The notes under the pieces were generated by a model. That model did no database searches, was not told the DNA's origin, and worked only from the letters and a program-made list of their open reading frames with translations. From contig JADFSP010000007.1 of assembly GCA_022560695.1 (NCBI GenBank), forward strand, positions 1 to 64,000: 64,000 nt of DNA, written 5' to 3'. Positions 27,321 through 37,774 of this stretch are shown in pieces (the stretch's first letter is position 1; each line of letters begins with the position of its first letter). The DNA comes from Pseudomonadota bacterium (lineage in GTDB: Bacteria; Pseudomonadota; Gammaproteobacteria; Steroidobacterales; Woeseiaceae). The translations under genes were made by a program, and so were the position numbers.

Positions 27321-28718
27321 GCTCTTGGCCTGGTCGTCCGCGTCGTCAGCCGCTTTGTTGTCGATGCCTTCGAGGACGGCCGTTACGGCCAAATCGATAT
27401 CGTGTTCATCAAGTTCATCGTCGAGCTTCTCGATAACCTGCGTTACCACGATGTCGAAATCGTCATCATCCTCATCATCGGTGTCCTCTGCAGCGGCTGC
27501 CATGCCTTTACCGGCATCGGCATCCTGCAGCGGCGCCAGCAACGGTGTCGGGGCGCTGTGATCCGCCGGGCCGAGCCGTTTGAATTCGGCAATCTGGCTT
27601 TCATAGGCCTTGACAAACTCCTCGGCGAAAGTCTGCGGGAAACGTCCACCGCCGGTTGCCGTCATCGTCGGGTACAAATCACAATAGCGCTGCCAGTACT
27701 TGATTTTTTTCAGGAACCCGAACAGCGGCTTGCGTTGCGATGAGCCGGAGGCTGCCTCGCTGATTTCGTCGGGGTCGAAGCGTTCTGAATATTCGCCGAG
27801 GGCAGTAGCCATCGCGTCGAGAAACGCTTCCTGGTGCGCCAGCAGATCGCGGCTGACTTCGCGAACGGCGTCACGTGGTCCGAGGTACTCGCCTTCCTGT
27901 CCCACGAGCAACTGTTTGACCGAATCGGTGGTATTTTGCGAGAGCTTGAGAGGGTTGTTATGGCGCGGCAGGATCATCGTCTGATCCAGGCGGAACGCGT
28001 CTTTGAGGTCGGCGCGGCTGGCGATGAGTTTTTCCATGCCGGCGACGTACTCGCGCAGCACCTCACCGGCGTTGCGCATCACCTGCATCAGGTCAACGGA
28101 CGGGTGGAAATCGGAACGGCTGACGCCGACACCTTGGGCGAACGCGTCGAACAGGTCCTCCTGCGACGGGCTGCCGCCGTCGTCAGGTTCCACATCGGGC
28201 ACATCGTTGGCTGGCGCCGGCGACGCTGATATGCCGCCCGGTCCGAACAGCGCTGATTGAAACTCTTCGTCGCCCGTGATCTCCTCTTCATCGAGAAGAT
28301 CAGGGCCGGTTTTCATGCTCGATTCCGGCACGAGCTGCTCTATCTCTTTTGAAATGGTCGATGCGGATGACTGCTCCGGCATGTCGAGGTCCTCGCCTTC
28401 GTCGATCGTGACGACGATTTCGAAGTCGCCCATGTGCAAGATGTCGCCGTTGAACAACCGGCGCGGATTGCCCTTGCCGATCGGCTTTTTCTCGCCGTTG
28501 ACAAAAACGCCATTGCTGCTGGTGTCGGCCAGGTAATACACGCCCGCCTTGCAATCGACCGTCGCATGGAGGCTGGAAATGTAGCGGTCCGGGTCCGGTA
28601 ATATCCAGTCGCTGCGCAGCGACCGGCCGATTGTGCCGCCATCCTCATTAAACACGCGCACGACATCGTCTCCGACCAGATCACGGTGTTCGCTGACGAT
28701 TTCGAGATGAAGCGGCAT
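27318..28718 (-). CDS. TagH-like FHA-domain protein (type VI secretion-associated family)
   Basis: 466 aa from the ATG at 28718. Residues 1-about 110 are an FHA phosphothreonine-binding domain (GGTIGRSLRSDWILPDPDRYISSLHA and SSNGVFVNG). The long C-terminal part (about 190-400) has the VDLMQVMRNAGEVLREYVAGMEKLIASRADLKD and NPLKLS blocks of the type VI secretion FHA protein TagH. An acidic tail (TDDEDDDDFD) follows. No other type VI gene lies in this window, so the gene is separated from any such cluster. It could have been redeployed to read out Ser/Thr kinase phosphorylation; a kinase gene lies at 44446. Confidence 0.8.
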   Translation of the reverse strand: MPLHLEIVSEHRDLVGDDVVRVFNEDGGTIGRSLRSDWILPDPDRYISSLHATVDCKAGVYYLADTSSNGVFVNGEKKPIGKGNPRRLFNGDILHMGDFEIVVTIDEGEDLDMPEQSSASTISKEIEQLVPESSMKTGPDLLDEEEITGDEEFQSALFGPGGISASPAPANDVPDVEPDDGGSPSQEDLFDAFAQGVGVSRSDFHPSVDLMQVMRNAGEVLREYVAGMEKLIASRADLKDAFRLDQTMILPRHNNPLKLSQNTTDSVKQLLVGQEGEYLGPRDAVREVSRDLLAHQEAFLDAMATALGEYSERFDPDEISEAASGSSQRKPLFGFLKKIKYWQRYCDLYPTMTATGGGRFPQTFAEEFVKAYESQIAEFKRLGPADHSAPTPLLAPLQDADAGKGMAAAAEDTDDEDDDDFDIVVTQVIEKLDDELDEHDIDLAVTAVLEGIDNKAADDADDQAKS

Positions 28719-28773
28719 CTTGCTACTCGCGCCATCGCTGCCGGCACGGCCACACGCCGCCCGGTCAGGGGTA

Positions 28774-28790
28774 CTGCACAAATAGTGCAG
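28774..28790. promoter_or_regulatory. Palindrome upstream of the FHA gene
   Basis: CTGCAC-AAATA-GTGCAG, a perfect 6-bp inverted repeat 56 bp upstream of the FHA start codon, in the divergent region shared with the DUF1820 gene. It could be an operator or an RNA hairpin; nothing further supports either. Confidence 0.3.
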
Positions 28791-28992
28791 CGATTGAAGG
28801 GCTTACGCTGCCGAGTAGTTCACATAATCGGGTTGCCGGTGGTCCGTGCCGCAACAAAATATGAAGAATTCAGACCATATACAGATTTTCAGGCGAGCCG
28901 ACCGACAGCCGCGCCAGATGTCGCCGATTTGGGTACACTACGCGCCCTCCGGATCGGTTTCGCAGCAGGTTTGGCCGTCTACAGTCGGCGTC

Positions 28993-29334
28993 ATGATGAA
29001 CAAGAAGAAGTGTCTGTACAAAATCATCTTCATGAGCCAGGGACAGGTCTACGAGATCTACGCCCGGCATGTCGCGCAAGGCGCGATGTTCGGTTTCGTT
29101 GAGGTGGAGCAACTCGTTTTCGGCGAGCGTACGACCGTTGTCGTCGATCCTTCCGAAGAGAAAATCAAGTCCGAGTTCGCCGACGTCCGGCGCACCTACT
29201 TGCCGATGCATTCGATCATACGCATTGACGAAGTCGACAAGCAGGGTGCGAGTAAAATCAGCAAGGTCGAGGGCAGCAACGTGGCGCAGTTCCCGATGCC
29301 GATTTACACGCCCCGGGACGGCGGTAAGTCGTAG
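28993..29334 (+). CDS. DUF1820 family protein
   Basis: 113 aa from the ATG at 28993 (a second ATG follows at once). KCLYKIIFMSQGQVYEIYARHV, GFVEVEQLVFGE and LPMHSIIRIDEVDKQG are the conserved blocks of this gammaproteobacterial family of unknown function. A frame extending to 28846 has no family support. It is divergent from the FHA gene and followed immediately by a fragment of the GGGTCGAACC repeat. Confidence 0.85.
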   Translation: MMNKKKCLYKIIFMSQGQVYEIYARHVAQGAMFGFVEVEQLVFGERTTVVVDPSEEKIKSEFADVRRTYLPMHSIIRIDEVDKQGASKISKVEGSNVAQFPMPIYTPRDGGKS

Positions 29335-29362
29335 AAAAAGTGCGGTTCGACCCCATTTCCCG
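29334..29362. repeat. Single arm of the GGGTCGAACC hairpin element
   Basis: AAAAAGTGCGGTTCGACCCC followed by ATTT directly after the DUF1820 stop codon. It is the right-arm type of the element seen complete at 42892, 50600 and 62083; no left arm is present here. Confidence 0.5.
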
Positions 29363-29463
29363 CTTCTAGTATCATCGCAGCATACCGAGTCTCCGCCTCG
29401 CTCAAGGGTTCGAGCCGCTTGTCGATTCCAGCACATGACCTCGACGTCCAGACACCAGTCGAT

Positions 29464-32400
29464 ATGGTGGAACTGGCCGGTCAGCCTGCGCTGTCGGAAT
29501 TCCGTCTCGAGAAGCTCGCGCAAAAACTTCGCGCTGTCGATCAACGGGTCGTAAAAATCGCCGCGCGGTTTGCCTATTTCGTCCATCTCGCGGGCCCATT
29601 GTCCAGGGAGGACCGGCAGCGCCTGAATGCACTGCTACTGGCCGGTGATCGTCCCGGTAAATTCGTAAAAGGATCCAGCAAGCTCTACGTGGTGCCGAGG
29701 CCAGGCACGATTTCGCCGTGGTCGAGCAAGGCGACGGATATCGCTCATGCCTGTGATCTCGATGTCGTGCGTCGCGTCGAGCGTGGCATCTGCTATGGCG
29801 TGCAATTCAAGGGCAAAACGGGCAACGGCGACATGCGTCCACTGGCAGGTTTGCTGATCGATCGAATGACGGAGGCCGCTCTCGATTCAGGCGATGCGGC
29901 GGCGGCGTTGTTCACCGCACACGAGCCGGCGCCGCTTGGCATGATTGCACTCAGCCGCGATGGCCGTGATGCGCTTGCGAGGGCGAACATCGAACTCGGC
30001 CTGGCCTTGTCGGACGATGAAATCGACTACCTCGCCGACTGTTACGCGCGACTCGGGCGCGATCCGACAGATGCAGAACTGATGATGTTCGCGCAAGCGA
30101 ATTCGGAGCATTGCCGCCACAAGATATTCAACGCTGACTGGGTCATCGACGGCGAGCCGCAAGCCGAGCGCTTGTTCGGCATGATTCGTTCGACGACGGA
30201 AACGAGTCCGGAAGGCATATTGTCGGCGTACTCGGACAATGCAGCGGTGATCGAGGGTCCGGACGCGTCGCGGCTGATGGCCGACCCGCGTGATCGTGAG
30301 TACCGCTACAGCGAGGAACCCGTTCATATATTGATGAAGGTCGAAACGCACAATCATCCGACGGCGATTTCGCCGTTTCCGGGAGCTGCGACCGGATCCG
30401 GCGGAGAGATACGCGACGAAGGAGCGACGGGTCTCGGTGCGAAACCCAAAGCCGGATTGACGGGATTCAGCGTGTCGCACCTGCGCATTCCCGGTTTCCG
30501 CCAGCCCTGGGAAGACACGTTCCCGCATCCGGAGCGCCTGGCCACACCGCTGCAAATCATGATTGACGGACCGATCGGTGGTGCGGCGTTCAACAATGAG
30601 TTTGGCCGGCCTAACCTCGCGGGCTATTTTCGTACCTTCGAGTGCGCGTTGCCGGGACTGCCGCACAACGAGATTCTCGGCTACCACAAGCCAATAATGA
30701 TTGCCGGCGGCGTCGGCAATGTGCGCGCCGAACACGCGCGGAAAATCGATGTGCCCGTCGGGGCGAAGATCGTCATTATCGGCGGGCCCGCGATGCTGAT
30801 CGGTCTGGGTGGCGGTGCGGCGTCGAGCCTTGCGAGCGGGACGTCGAGTGAGAAGCTCGATTTCGCCTCGGTGCAACGCGGCAACCCGGAAATGCAGCGG
30901 CGCGCCCAGGAAGTGATCGATCGGTGCTGCGCCATGGGCAGTGACAACCCGATACTGCTCATTCATGACGTCGGTGCAGGCGGACTGTCGAATGCCGTGG
31001 CGGAAGCCGTCGATCACAGCAAACGCGGCGCACGCATCGAATTGCGTGACGTGGCGAACGCCGAGCCCGGCATGTCACCGATGGGGATCTGGTGCAACGA
31101 GGCGCAGGAGCGTTATGTGGCGATCGTGGCCGCGGACCGGGTCGATGAATTTACAACGTTGTGCGAGCGCGAGCGGTGCCCGGTTTCCGTCATTGGCACG
31201 TTGACAGATGATGCCCGCCTTGTCGTGGATGACAGGGACCTCGGCAATCGTTGCGTCGACATGCCGATGGAGATGTTGTTCGGCAATCCACCGAAAACGA
31301 CGCGCCAGGTTGAACGGACACCCGCGCTCGAGACGCCTCTCGATCTGGACGGTATCGAGCTCGAAGAGGCCATCGGCCGCGTCATCAGATTTCCGGCCGT
31401 AGCGGACAAATCGTTCCTGATAAATATCGGTGATCGCACCGTTGGTGGACTGACGGTGCGTGACCAAATGATCGGTCCGTGGCAGATTCCGGTCAGCGAC
31501 GTCGCGATCACGGCGTCGGGATTTGGCAGCCTCACGGGCGAGGCGATGGCAATCGGCGAGCGGACGCCGCTGGCTGCGATCAATGCCCCGGCGTCGGGGC
31601 GCATGGCCGTTGCCGAGGCGATCACCAACATCGCCGCGGCGCCGATCGAAGACATCACGAAGATTCGCCTGTCGGCGAACTGGATGGCGGCCGCCGGACA
31701 TGCGGGAGAAGACGCCAGACTGTTCGACACCGTTAAAGCGGTCGCGGATGAAATGTGCCGCGATCTCGGACTGGCGATTCCGGTCGGCAAGGATTCTCTG
31801 TCACTGCGTACCAGCTGGCGCGACGGCGACGAAAACTACGAGGTCGTGGCGCCCGTATCGCTGATCGTTTCGGCATTCGCGCCAGTCACCGACGTTCGAC
31901 GCCATCTGACACCGGAATTGCGCCGCATCGATGAGCCGAGCTATCTGTTGTTGTTCGACCTGGGTCAGGGAGCGAACCGGCTCGGCGGTTCCTGTCTCGC
32001 TCAGGTGTTCAATCGTGTCGGCGGTGCCACGCCGGACATCGTGGAGCCGGCACTGCTCAAAGGCTTTTTTGCAGCGGTTCAGGAACTCAACGCGCGCGGC
32101 ATGTTGCTGGCGTATCACGATCGCAGCGACGGCGGCCTGCTTGCGACGGTCGCGGAAATGATCTTCGCGAGCCGTCTCGGCGTATCCATTCAGCTCACCG
32201 GCTCTGAGACGGACAATCTGGCGCAACTATTTACCGAGGAGGCCGGAGCGGTTGTACAGGTTGCCAAGAGCAAACTGGCACACGTGCACATGATCCTGGA
32301 TCGCCACGGCCTCAGTGCAGCCGCATTTGGTCGCGTCGAGACGAAACCGGTCTTGACGATTCGGGATGATGAGGGTGTGCTGTTGAGATTTCGACGTGGC

Positions 32401-33342
32401 AATCTGCAGCAGGAATGGTCCGAGACGAGCTATCGCATACAGGCGATGCGCGATAATCCCGAAACAGCCAAAGAGGAATTCGACCGTATCCTCGACGACA
32501 AGGATCCCGGCCTCAACGCGCGGCTCAAGTTCGATGTCAATGACGACATCGTTCGGTCTCTTCGCGGCGTCGCGAGACCAAGGGTGGCGATTCTTCGGGA
32601 GCAAGGCGTCAATGGCCAGTATGAAATGGCAGCCGCCTACATGCGTGCCGGTTTTGCCGCTTTTGACGTGCACATGAGCGACCTGCTGAGTGGCCGCGAC
32701 GACCTTGCCAATTACCAGGGCCTCGTGGGATGCGGCGGCTTTTCGTTCGGCGATGTGCTCGGTGCGGGCGGTGGCTGGGCCAAGTCGATCCTCTACCACG
32801 CACGAACCCGGGACCAGTTTGCCGAGTTCTTTGCGCGCAGCGACACGTTCACGCTCGGTGTCTGCAATGGCTGTCAGATGCTGTCCCACCTCCGCGAACT
32901 GATTCCCGGCGCCAAGAACTGGCCAAGATTTCTGCGCAACCGATCGGAACAATTCGAAGCTCGATTCAGCCTGGTGGAGGTCGTCGAGAGCCCGTCGCTG
33001 TTTCTGCAGGGGATGGCCGGCTCACAGATTCCCATTGCGACGTCTCACGGCGAAGGACGCGTTAGATTCGACGACGACCTGGCACGCTATACATCCTCCT
33101 ATACGGTCGCAATGCGCTATGTCGATAACTACGGCAAGGTCGCAGACGACTATCCGGCGAATCCGAACGGTTCGCTCGACGGCATTTGCGGCCTTTGCAG
33201 CGAGGACGGCCGTGTCACGATCATGATGCCGCATCCGGAACGCGTCGTGCTGACGCAGCAAAACTCCTGGCACCCCGACGACTGGGGCGTCGACGGTCCG
33301 TGGATGCGCATATTTCGCAACGCCCGCGTCGCGGTAGACTGA
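29464..33342 (+). CDS. purL: Phosphoribosylformylglycinamidine synthase (large, single-chain)
   Basis: 1292 aa from the ATG at 29464, which aligns with the E. coli start ([15 protein letters not shown] against MEILRGSPALSAFRI); a TTG at 29419 would add 15 residues. It makes FGAM from FGAR, glutamine and ATP in purine synthesis. The order is an N-terminal domain ([19 protein letters not shown]), the FGAM synthetase core ([50 protein letters not shown]), and a glutaminase domain with Cys1134 in [10 protein letters not shown] plus SHGEGR and MPHPERV. Full length and intact. Confidence 0.96.
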   Translation: MVELAGQPALSEFRLEKLAQKLRAVDQRVVKIAARFAYFVHLAGPLSREDRQRLNALLLAGDRPGKFVKGSSKLYVVPRPGTISPWSSKATDIAHACDLDVVRRVERGICYGVQFKGKTGNGDMRPLAGLLIDRMTEAALDSGDAAAALFTAHEPAPLGMIALSRDGRDALARANIELGLALSDDEIDYLADCYARLGRDPTDAELMMFAQANSEHCRHKIFNADWVIDGEPQAERLFGMIRSTTETSPEGILSAYSDNAAVIEGPDASRLMADPRDREYRYSEEPVHILMKVETHNHPTAISPFPGAATGSGGEIRDEGATGLGAKPKAGLTGFSVSHLRIPGFRQPWEDTFPHPERLATPLQIMIDGPIGGAAFNNEFGRPNLAGYFRTFECALPGLPHNEILGYHKPIMIAGGVGNVRAEHARKIDVPVGAKIVIIGGPAMLIGLGGGAASSLASGTSSEKLDFASVQRGNPEMQRRAQEVIDRCCAMGSDNPILLIHDVGAGGLSNAVAEAVDHSKRGARIELRDVANAEPGMSPMGIWCNEAQERYVAIVAADRVDEFTTLCERERCPVSVIGTLTDDARLVVDDRDLGNRCVDMPMEMLFGNPPKTTRQVERTPALETPLDLDGIELEEAIGRVIRFPAVADKSFLINIGDRTVGGLTVRDQMIGPWQIPVSDVAITASGFGSLTGEAMAIGERTPLAAINAPASGRMAVAEAITNIAAAPIEDITKIRLSANWMAAAGHAGEDARLFDTVKAVADEMCRDLGLAIPVGKDSLSLRTSWRDGDENYEVVAPVSLIVSAFAPVTDVRRHLTPELRRIDEPSYLLLFDLGQGANRLGGSCLAQVFNRVGGATPDIVEPALLKGFFAAVQELNARGMLLAYHDRSDGGLLATVAEMIFASRLGVSIQLTGSETDNLAQLFTEEAGAVVQVAKSKLAHVHMILDRHGLSAAAFGRVETKPVLTIRDDEGVLLRFRRGNLQQEWSETSYRIQAMRDNPETAKEEFDRILDDKDPGLNARLKFDVNDDIVRSLRGVARPRVAILREQGVNGQYEMAAAYMRAGFAAFDVHMSDLLSGRDDLANYQGLVGCGGFSFGDVLGAGGGWAKSILYHARTRDQFAEFFARSDTFTLGVCNGCQMLSHLRELIPGAKNWPRFLRNRSEQFEARFSLVEVVESPSLFLQGMAGSQIPIATSHGEGRVRFDDDLARYTSSYTVAMRYVDNYGKVADDYPANPNGSLDGICGLCSEDGRVTIMMPHPERVVLTQQNSWHPDDWGVDGPWMRIFRNARVAVD

Positions 33343-33405
33343 GGGGTCGGTCGGGCGCTATGACGGCGACCGGTTGAAATCGCCCGCAAATTAATCAAAT
33401 TCCAC

Positions 33406-33411
33406 TATGCT
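33406..33411 (+). promoter_or_regulatory. Candidate -10 (TATGCT) for the molybdenum hydroxylase operon
   Basis: CCACTATGCTCAGG, about twelve bases before the GEMM-like fold begins. A TTGAAA at 33374-33379 is too far away (26-base spacer) to be its -35. Confidence 0.35.
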
Positions 33412-33419
33412 CAGGAGAC

Positions 33420-33512
33420 CGCAGCGAAAAGCAAAAACCGCCTGAAGTTAAGGGGACGGGAAGCCACGGCATGATGCCTCGATGGACCCCAGGATCGGCG
33501 GGACTCGCTACT
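33420..33512 (+). ncRNA. GEMM-I-like c-di-GMP riboswitch candidate
   Basis: Leader of the iorA-like gene. AGCGA (33423-33427) can pair with TCGCT (33505-33509), closing a core with GCAAAAACC, a P2-like stem CCT-GAAGTTA-AGG, and GGGGACGGGAAGCCACGG (33452-33469). A GGCAT/ATGCC stem and AGGATCGGCGGGACT follow in the place of the GEMM closing segment AAGaUAGCCGGG. It shares GGGACGGGAAGCCACGG with the leader at 5466-5552. The P2 loop departs from a GNRA tetraloop, so binding is less sure. It ends about 15 bases before the ATG at 33527, which would suit control of translation. Confidence 0.5.
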
Positions 33513-33526
33513 CATGGGAAAAGGCG

Positions 33527-33979
33527 ATGAATCTATCAGTCAACGGGGAATCCATCGAATTCGACGGCGATGCCAATATGCCCTTGTTGTGGGCATTGCG
33601 TGACGTTCTGGGCCTGACCGGTACGAAGTTCGGATGCGGCAAAGGTCTCTGCGGCGCCTGTACCGTTCATCTTGACGGCAAAGCTGTCCGGTCATGTGTG
33701 ACGCCGGTGTCCGCCGCCGAGGGCGCAGACGTCACGACAATTGAAGGTCTTGCGGCCAACGGCGACCACCCACTACAAAAAGCGTGGGCGGCACACAATG
33801 TCCCACAATGCGGCTACTGCCAGCCAGGACAAATCATGCAGGCGGCATCGCTGCTGGCAAGCAATCCCGACCCCAGTGAGCAGGATATCGTTGACGGCAT
33901 GCGCGGCAACATCTGTCGCTGCGGGACCTACGAGCGCATCAGGAAAGCTATACGGACGGCTGCAGGAGAAATGTCATGA
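33527..33979 (+). CDS. [2Fe-2S] subunit of a molybdenum hydroxylase (isoquinoline oxidoreductase alpha type)
   Basis: 150 aa from the ATG at 33527. It has two [2Fe-2S] clusters: the plant-type [13 protein letters not shown] motif with a downstream RSCVTP Cys, and the [12 protein letters not shown] / [16 protein letters not shown] pair. It passes electrons from the molybdopterin subunit. The small two-subunit form lacking an FAD subunit is the isoquinoline 1-oxidoreductase / periplasmic aldehyde oxidase type. It overlaps the large-subunit gene by four bases (ATGA at 33976). It follows a GEMM-like leader, so c-di-GMP control is inferred. Confidence 0.9.
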   Translation: MNLSVNGESIEFDGDANMPLLWALRDVLGLTGTKFGCGKGLCGACTVHLDGKAVRSCVTPVSAAEGADVTTIEGLAANGDHPLQKAWAAHNVPQCGYCQPGQIMQAASLLASNPDPSEQDIVDGMRGNICRCGTYERIRKAIRTAAGEMS

Positions 33980-36207
33980 ATCCTGTGAAGCAGCTATCGC
34001 GACGTGATTTCGTCAAGACCGGTGGCCTGTTTGTACTGGGCGTATCAATGGCCGGCTGCGGCCGTCAGGACAAACCCGCAATAACGGCTGCGCGGCCTGC
34101 CGATGGGCCGTGGTCGCCCGACGTATTTATCAGTTTCGACGCTGACGGCACCGTACACATCATTTCGCATCGCAGTGAGATGGGGCAGGGCACGCGAACC
34201 GGCCTCGCCGCCATTGTCGCAGACGAGCTCGAGGCTGACTGGGGGCGGGTCATAGTCGAGCAGGCGATGGCCGACGCCGTGTACGGCGATCAGAACACAG
34301 ACGGATCGTGGTCGGTGCGCGGGTTCATGCAGCGCATGCGTGAAGCCGGTGCGTCGGCAAGGCAGATGCTTGAACAGGCCGCCGCGGATGAATGGCAGGT
34401 CGACGTTGCCGAGTGCCGGGCGGAGAATCACCGCGTCCTGCACGATGCGAGCACACGCTCGCTGGACTACAAGGACCTTGTCGCGGCCGCTGCCGCGTTG
34501 CCCGTGCCGGCGCCGGATACGCTGTCGTTCAAACCCTCGGAAAAGTTTCGATACATCGGAAAAGACATGCCGATTGTCGATCTCGACGACATGATCCACG
34601 GGCGCGCGGGCTACGGCATCGACGCCAGTGTGGCAGGCATGAAATACGCCGTGATCGCCCGCTGCCCGGTCACTTTCGGTCGCGTGAAATCCTTCGATGC
34701 GGCCGAAGCACTGGCGCTCGACGGTGTGCGACAGGTCGTAGAGTTGCCAGCCGCCACACCGCCGGCGTTGTTCCAGGCACTCGGCGGGATCGCGGTCATT
34801 GCCGATAACACCTGGGCGGCGATGGAAGGCCGCAAACGCCTGAAGATCGAATGGGACGAAGGAGACAATGCGAGATACAACTCCGACGACTACAAAGCGC
34901 AGCTTCAGGCCGCCACCAGGCAGGATGGGCAAGTCGTGCGCGAAGAGGGGGACGTTACAGAGGCATTCGCGAATGCGGACGTTACTTTGGATGCGGAGTT
35001 TTACACGCCTCATCTCGCCCACGCACCCATGGAACCGCCGGTGGCGCTCGCGTCAGTCACGACTGATCGCTGTGAAGTATGGGCGCCGACTCAGAATCCG
35101 CAGTCGATCATCAAGGAGGGCGCCGCGATCACCGGGCTCGCGCCTGAGCAGATCAAAGTACACGTGACGCTGCTCGGTGGTGGATTCGGCCGCAAATCCA
35201 AATGCGACTTTGTCAATGAGGCGATCATCCTGTCCAAATCGATTGGCGCGCCAGTCAAAGTTGTCTGGAGTCGTGAAGACGATATTCGCCATGACTATTT
35301 TCACGCGCCGAGCGCACAGTACCTGAAGGCGAGTATCAACAGCGAGAACGCGGTCAGTGGATGGCTGCACCGTGTCGCCTACCCAACGATCATGTCGACG
35401 TTTGAAGCTGGAGCGAAGCATCCGGCCGGTTGGGAAATTGGCATGGGTGCGATCAACATGCCGTACGACATCGCCAACGTAAATATCGCGTCGGCCGAGA
35501 CGGAAGCGAAGATTCGAATCGGCTGGTTGAGATCGGTCTGCAACATCTTCCAGGCATTTGCCGTGTGTTCGTTTACGGATGAAATTGCCTACGCAAGGAA
35601 TAAGGATCCACTTGAAAACTTTCTGGACATGCTCGGTCCGGATCGGCATCTCGATTTCTCGTCTTTCGGGCAGAAAGGCGTCGACAACTATCCGTTCGAC
35701 ACAGCAAGATTGCGCCATGTCGCAGAACTTGCAGCCGAGAAAGCGGGCTGGGGAAGAGTACTGCCGGGAGGACATGGGCATGGCATTGCCGTTCACCGCA
35801 GTTTTCTGAGCTACGTCGCGGCAGTCGTGGAGGTCGCTGTTGATGCGGATGGGCGCTGGAACGTGCCACGTGTCGACATAGCGTTCGATTGCGGTCTTGC
35901 AGTCAATCCGGACAGGGTGCGTGCACAACTCGAGGGATCGGTAATATTCGGTTTGAGTCTTGCGCGCGAGGGTAAAATTACGGCGACCAATGGACGTGTA
36001 GACCAGGGAAACTTTGACGACTACCCGGTACTTAGAATGGACATGACGCCGGAAACTTCAGTGCATATCGTGCACAACGATGCACTACCGGCGGGCGTGG
36101 GTGAGCCTGGAGTTCCGCCGATTGCGCCGGCGCTGGCAAACGCCATCTTCGCCGCGACCGGCACGCGTCTGCGGGAAATGCCTTTTGGCCTGCAAATCGC
36201 GGTTTGA
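33976..36207 (+). CDS. Molybdopterin-binding subunit of a molybdenum hydroxylase (isoquinoline oxidoreductase beta type)
   Basis: 743 aa. The Tat signal [14 protein letters not shown] followed by SMAGC suggests export of the cofactor-loaded complex, perhaps with lipid anchoring; the small subunit would travel with it. Xanthine dehydrogenase-type blocks include [14 protein letters not shown], the cofactor-binding [13 protein letters not shown], and the C-terminal [18 protein letters not shown] with the catalytic Glu710. The family oxidises aldehydes or N-heterocycles, with electrons going to a cytochrome partner. Physiological substrate not readable. Confidence 0.9.
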   Translation: MNPVKQLSRRDFVKTGGLFVLGVSMAGCGRQDKPAITAARPADGPWSPDVFISFDADGTVHIISHRSEMGQGTRTGLAAIVADELEADWGRVIVEQAMADAVYGDQNTDGSWSVRGFMQRMREAGASARQMLEQAAADEWQVDVAECRAENHRVLHDASTRSLDYKDLVAAAAALPVPAPDTLSFKPSEKFRYIGKDMPIVDLDDMIHGRAGYGIDASVAGMKYAVIARCPVTFGRVKSFDAAEALALDGVRQVVELPAATPPALFQALGGIAVIADNTWAAMEGRKRLKIEWDEGDNARYNSDDYKAQLQAATRQDGQVVREEGDVTEAFANADVTLDAEFYTPHLAHAPMEPPVALASVTTDRCEVWAPTQNPQSIIKEGAAITGLAPEQIKVHVTLLGGGFGRKSKCDFVNEAIILSKSIGAPVKVVWSREDDIRHDYFHAPSAQYLKASINSENAVSGWLHRVAYPTIMSTFEAGAKHPAGWEIGMGAINMPYDIANVNIASAETEAKIRIGWLRSVCNIFQAFAVCSFTDEIAYARNKDPLENFLDMLGPDRHLDFSSFGQKGVDNYPFDTARLRHVAELAAEKAGWGRVLPGGHGHGIAVHRSFLSYVAAVVEVAVDADGRWNVPRVDIAFDCGLAVNPDRVRAQLEGSVIFGLSLAREGKITATNGRVDQGNFDDYPVLRMDMTPETSVHIVHNDALPAGVGEPGVPPIAPALANAIFAATGTRLREMPFGLQIAV

Positions 36208-36279
36208 CCGGAATACAGACGCTTAGGATTTGCTCGCGGCAGACGGCTTCGAACGGCCGGCCTCTTGCTCCGATCGCAC

Positions 36280-36972
36280 CTACGCGGTCGACTGCAGGTT
36301 GCCGCCACCATCCTGAACGAAAAAACGCCGGACCTTGAGGGCGCGCGTCAACTTGCCGCGACGGACGAAGCACTGGTAAAACATGTCCTTGAGCACTTCG
36401 AGCAGTATGCCTGCCTGAACGCGATCCAGTAACGGCAGATCCTCTTCTTCGCCCGACCCGAACAGAACCGATTTGATCGGAGCAAAGCTGGCGTCATCGA
36501 TGCCGGCAATTTCCTGGGCGGTCATCACCTCTTCGAAGCCCTGCAACTTGCCGCCTTCGCCAAGTGCGTCAAACGCACTCGCGGCGGAGCGGCGGCACAT
36601 TGACGCAAATGCATTGAAGCTGTTGGACGAATAACAGGTGAGCGCCTCGCGAAACAATACCTCTGTGTCTTTCGGCAAATAGGAAAAAGCGAAGCGTTCT
36701 TTCGGTCGCTCGAGTTCGACGAAGTTGCGGTAAAGTTCGACCTGGCCGTTTGCGAAGCCGCGTGTCGCGAAGCGCAGAAAAACCGGCGCATGGCAGGAGT
36801 CACATTGATACACGAGTCCGACGTGCTTCGGTTTGTCGGCGATAATCTTGTCGACGTCAGGAAGCGACTGCCGGCTCATGTGCGCGTAGACGCCACAGTA
36901 CGGGCACTCGAGGCCGATGCGCTCGTCCGCCTCGCTCAATAAGCCCTGATCTCTGTCAAGTACGATCGCCAC
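36280..36972 (-). CDS. Zinc-ribbon protein resembling DUF4145 proteins
   Basis: 230 aa. An N-terminal zinc ribbon has CPYC (LECPYCGVYAHM) and CDSC (YQCDSCHAPVF). A helical region follows with SYLPKDTEVLFREALTCYSSNSFNAFASMCRRSAASAFDAL, which resembles the DUF4145 core found beside restriction and defence genes but also alone. Here no restriction or mobile gene is nearby. Divergently placed from nothing obvious; about 100 bases separate it from the membrane protein upstream. Function unknown. Confidence 0.6.
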   Translation of the reverse strand: MAIVLDRDQGLLSEADERIGLECPYCGVYAHMSRQSLPDVDKIIADKPKHVGLVYQCDSCHAPVFLRFATRGFANGQVELYRNFVELERPKERFAFSYLPKDTEVLFREALTCYSSNSFNAFASMCRRSAASAFDALGEGGKLQGFEEVMTAQEIAGIDDASFAPIKSVLFGSGEEEDLPLLDRVQAGILLEVLKDMFYQCFVRRGKLTRALKVRRFFVQDGGGNLQSTA

Positions 36973-37072
36973 TTTGCCGTTATCTCTTGGTGGATTTGTT
37001 CACGCCAAACAGCCAATTCAGTATGCACCAACCATTCCGGAATGCCGGCGGTGGTTCAACATAATGCACGAT

Positions 37073-37738
37073 TCAATCTGCCGCGCCACCCCAATCACCG
37101 ACCGCCTCGCGCGCGGCATCGTTCACCGGCCTGGCGATCAGCGCATCGCGTGTCAGAGATACCTCGAACCTCGCGCCATCAGCCATCGGCACATAGGTCG
37201 CGGTGCCGTAATAGGCATCGACGCCCGGCATCAGAAAGGGGAATTTCCTGGCGATGCCCCACAGGTCGAGAAACTGCCTGTCCGAAAGCGAATGCACGGT
37301 TCGCGGTGCGCTGACTTCGCGATCGATGTCCGAGTATCGGCCGCTGAGCCGTTCGAGCTGGTAGATCGGGTCGAGGCCCAATAGCGTTGCTGGCGGCTTC
37401 CAGCTGATTACGCGCGCATCGAGTTGCCATTCGTCGCCGCGCAGTGTCAATAGTCGATCCAGCTCGTCTTCGAGGATAAGCCGTGCCGTGTATTCGTCCG
37501 GACCCGTCTGCGAAAACTCGATCAGGCTGATCGGACGCTCTTCGGTGAGACGTCCATACGTGAAATAACTGAAAGCGATCAGTATTCCGATACCGCCCAG
37601 CGCGGCCGATGCAGCACTGCCCATGAGCGATCCACCCGCGCGAAGCACACGCCGGCCCCGTGCGTGACGGATTGCCGACGCCAACAGCATTAAGCTGATC
37701 AGCGCGAATATCACGCTGGCCGCGATGACTATGCTCAT
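37073..37738 (-). CDS. Membrane-anchored protein of unknown function
   Basis: 221 aa. Two N-terminal membrane segments (about residues 3-22 and 40-61) are followed by a soluble domain of about 150 residues (RPISLIEFSQTGPDEYTARLILEDE ... WQLDARVISWKPPATLLGLDPIYQLERLSGRYSD). I know this pattern from gammaproteobacterial proteins loosely labelled cation/multidrug efflux pump, but nothing here supports pumping. It lies 36 bases downstream of ettA on the same strand and may be cotranscribed. Confidence 0.7.
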   Translation of the reverse strand: MSIVIAASVIFALISLMLLASAIRHARGRRVLRAGGSLMGSAASAALGGIGILIAFSYFTYGRLTEERPISLIEFSQTGPDEYTARLILEDELDRLLTLRGDEWQLDARVISWKPPATLLGLDPIYQLERLSGRYSDIDREVSAPRTVHSLSDRQFLDLWGIARKFPFLMPGVDAYYGTATYVPMADGARFEVSLTRDALIARPVNDAAREAVGDWGGAAD

Positions 37739-37774
37739 TGATAAACCTCCCGTGTGGTGCTGGATCGCAGCAAC

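Noticed and set aside
29887..31017. A 376-codon minus-strand frame within purL
   Set aside because: It is a shadow of the PurL frame; no start signal or family.
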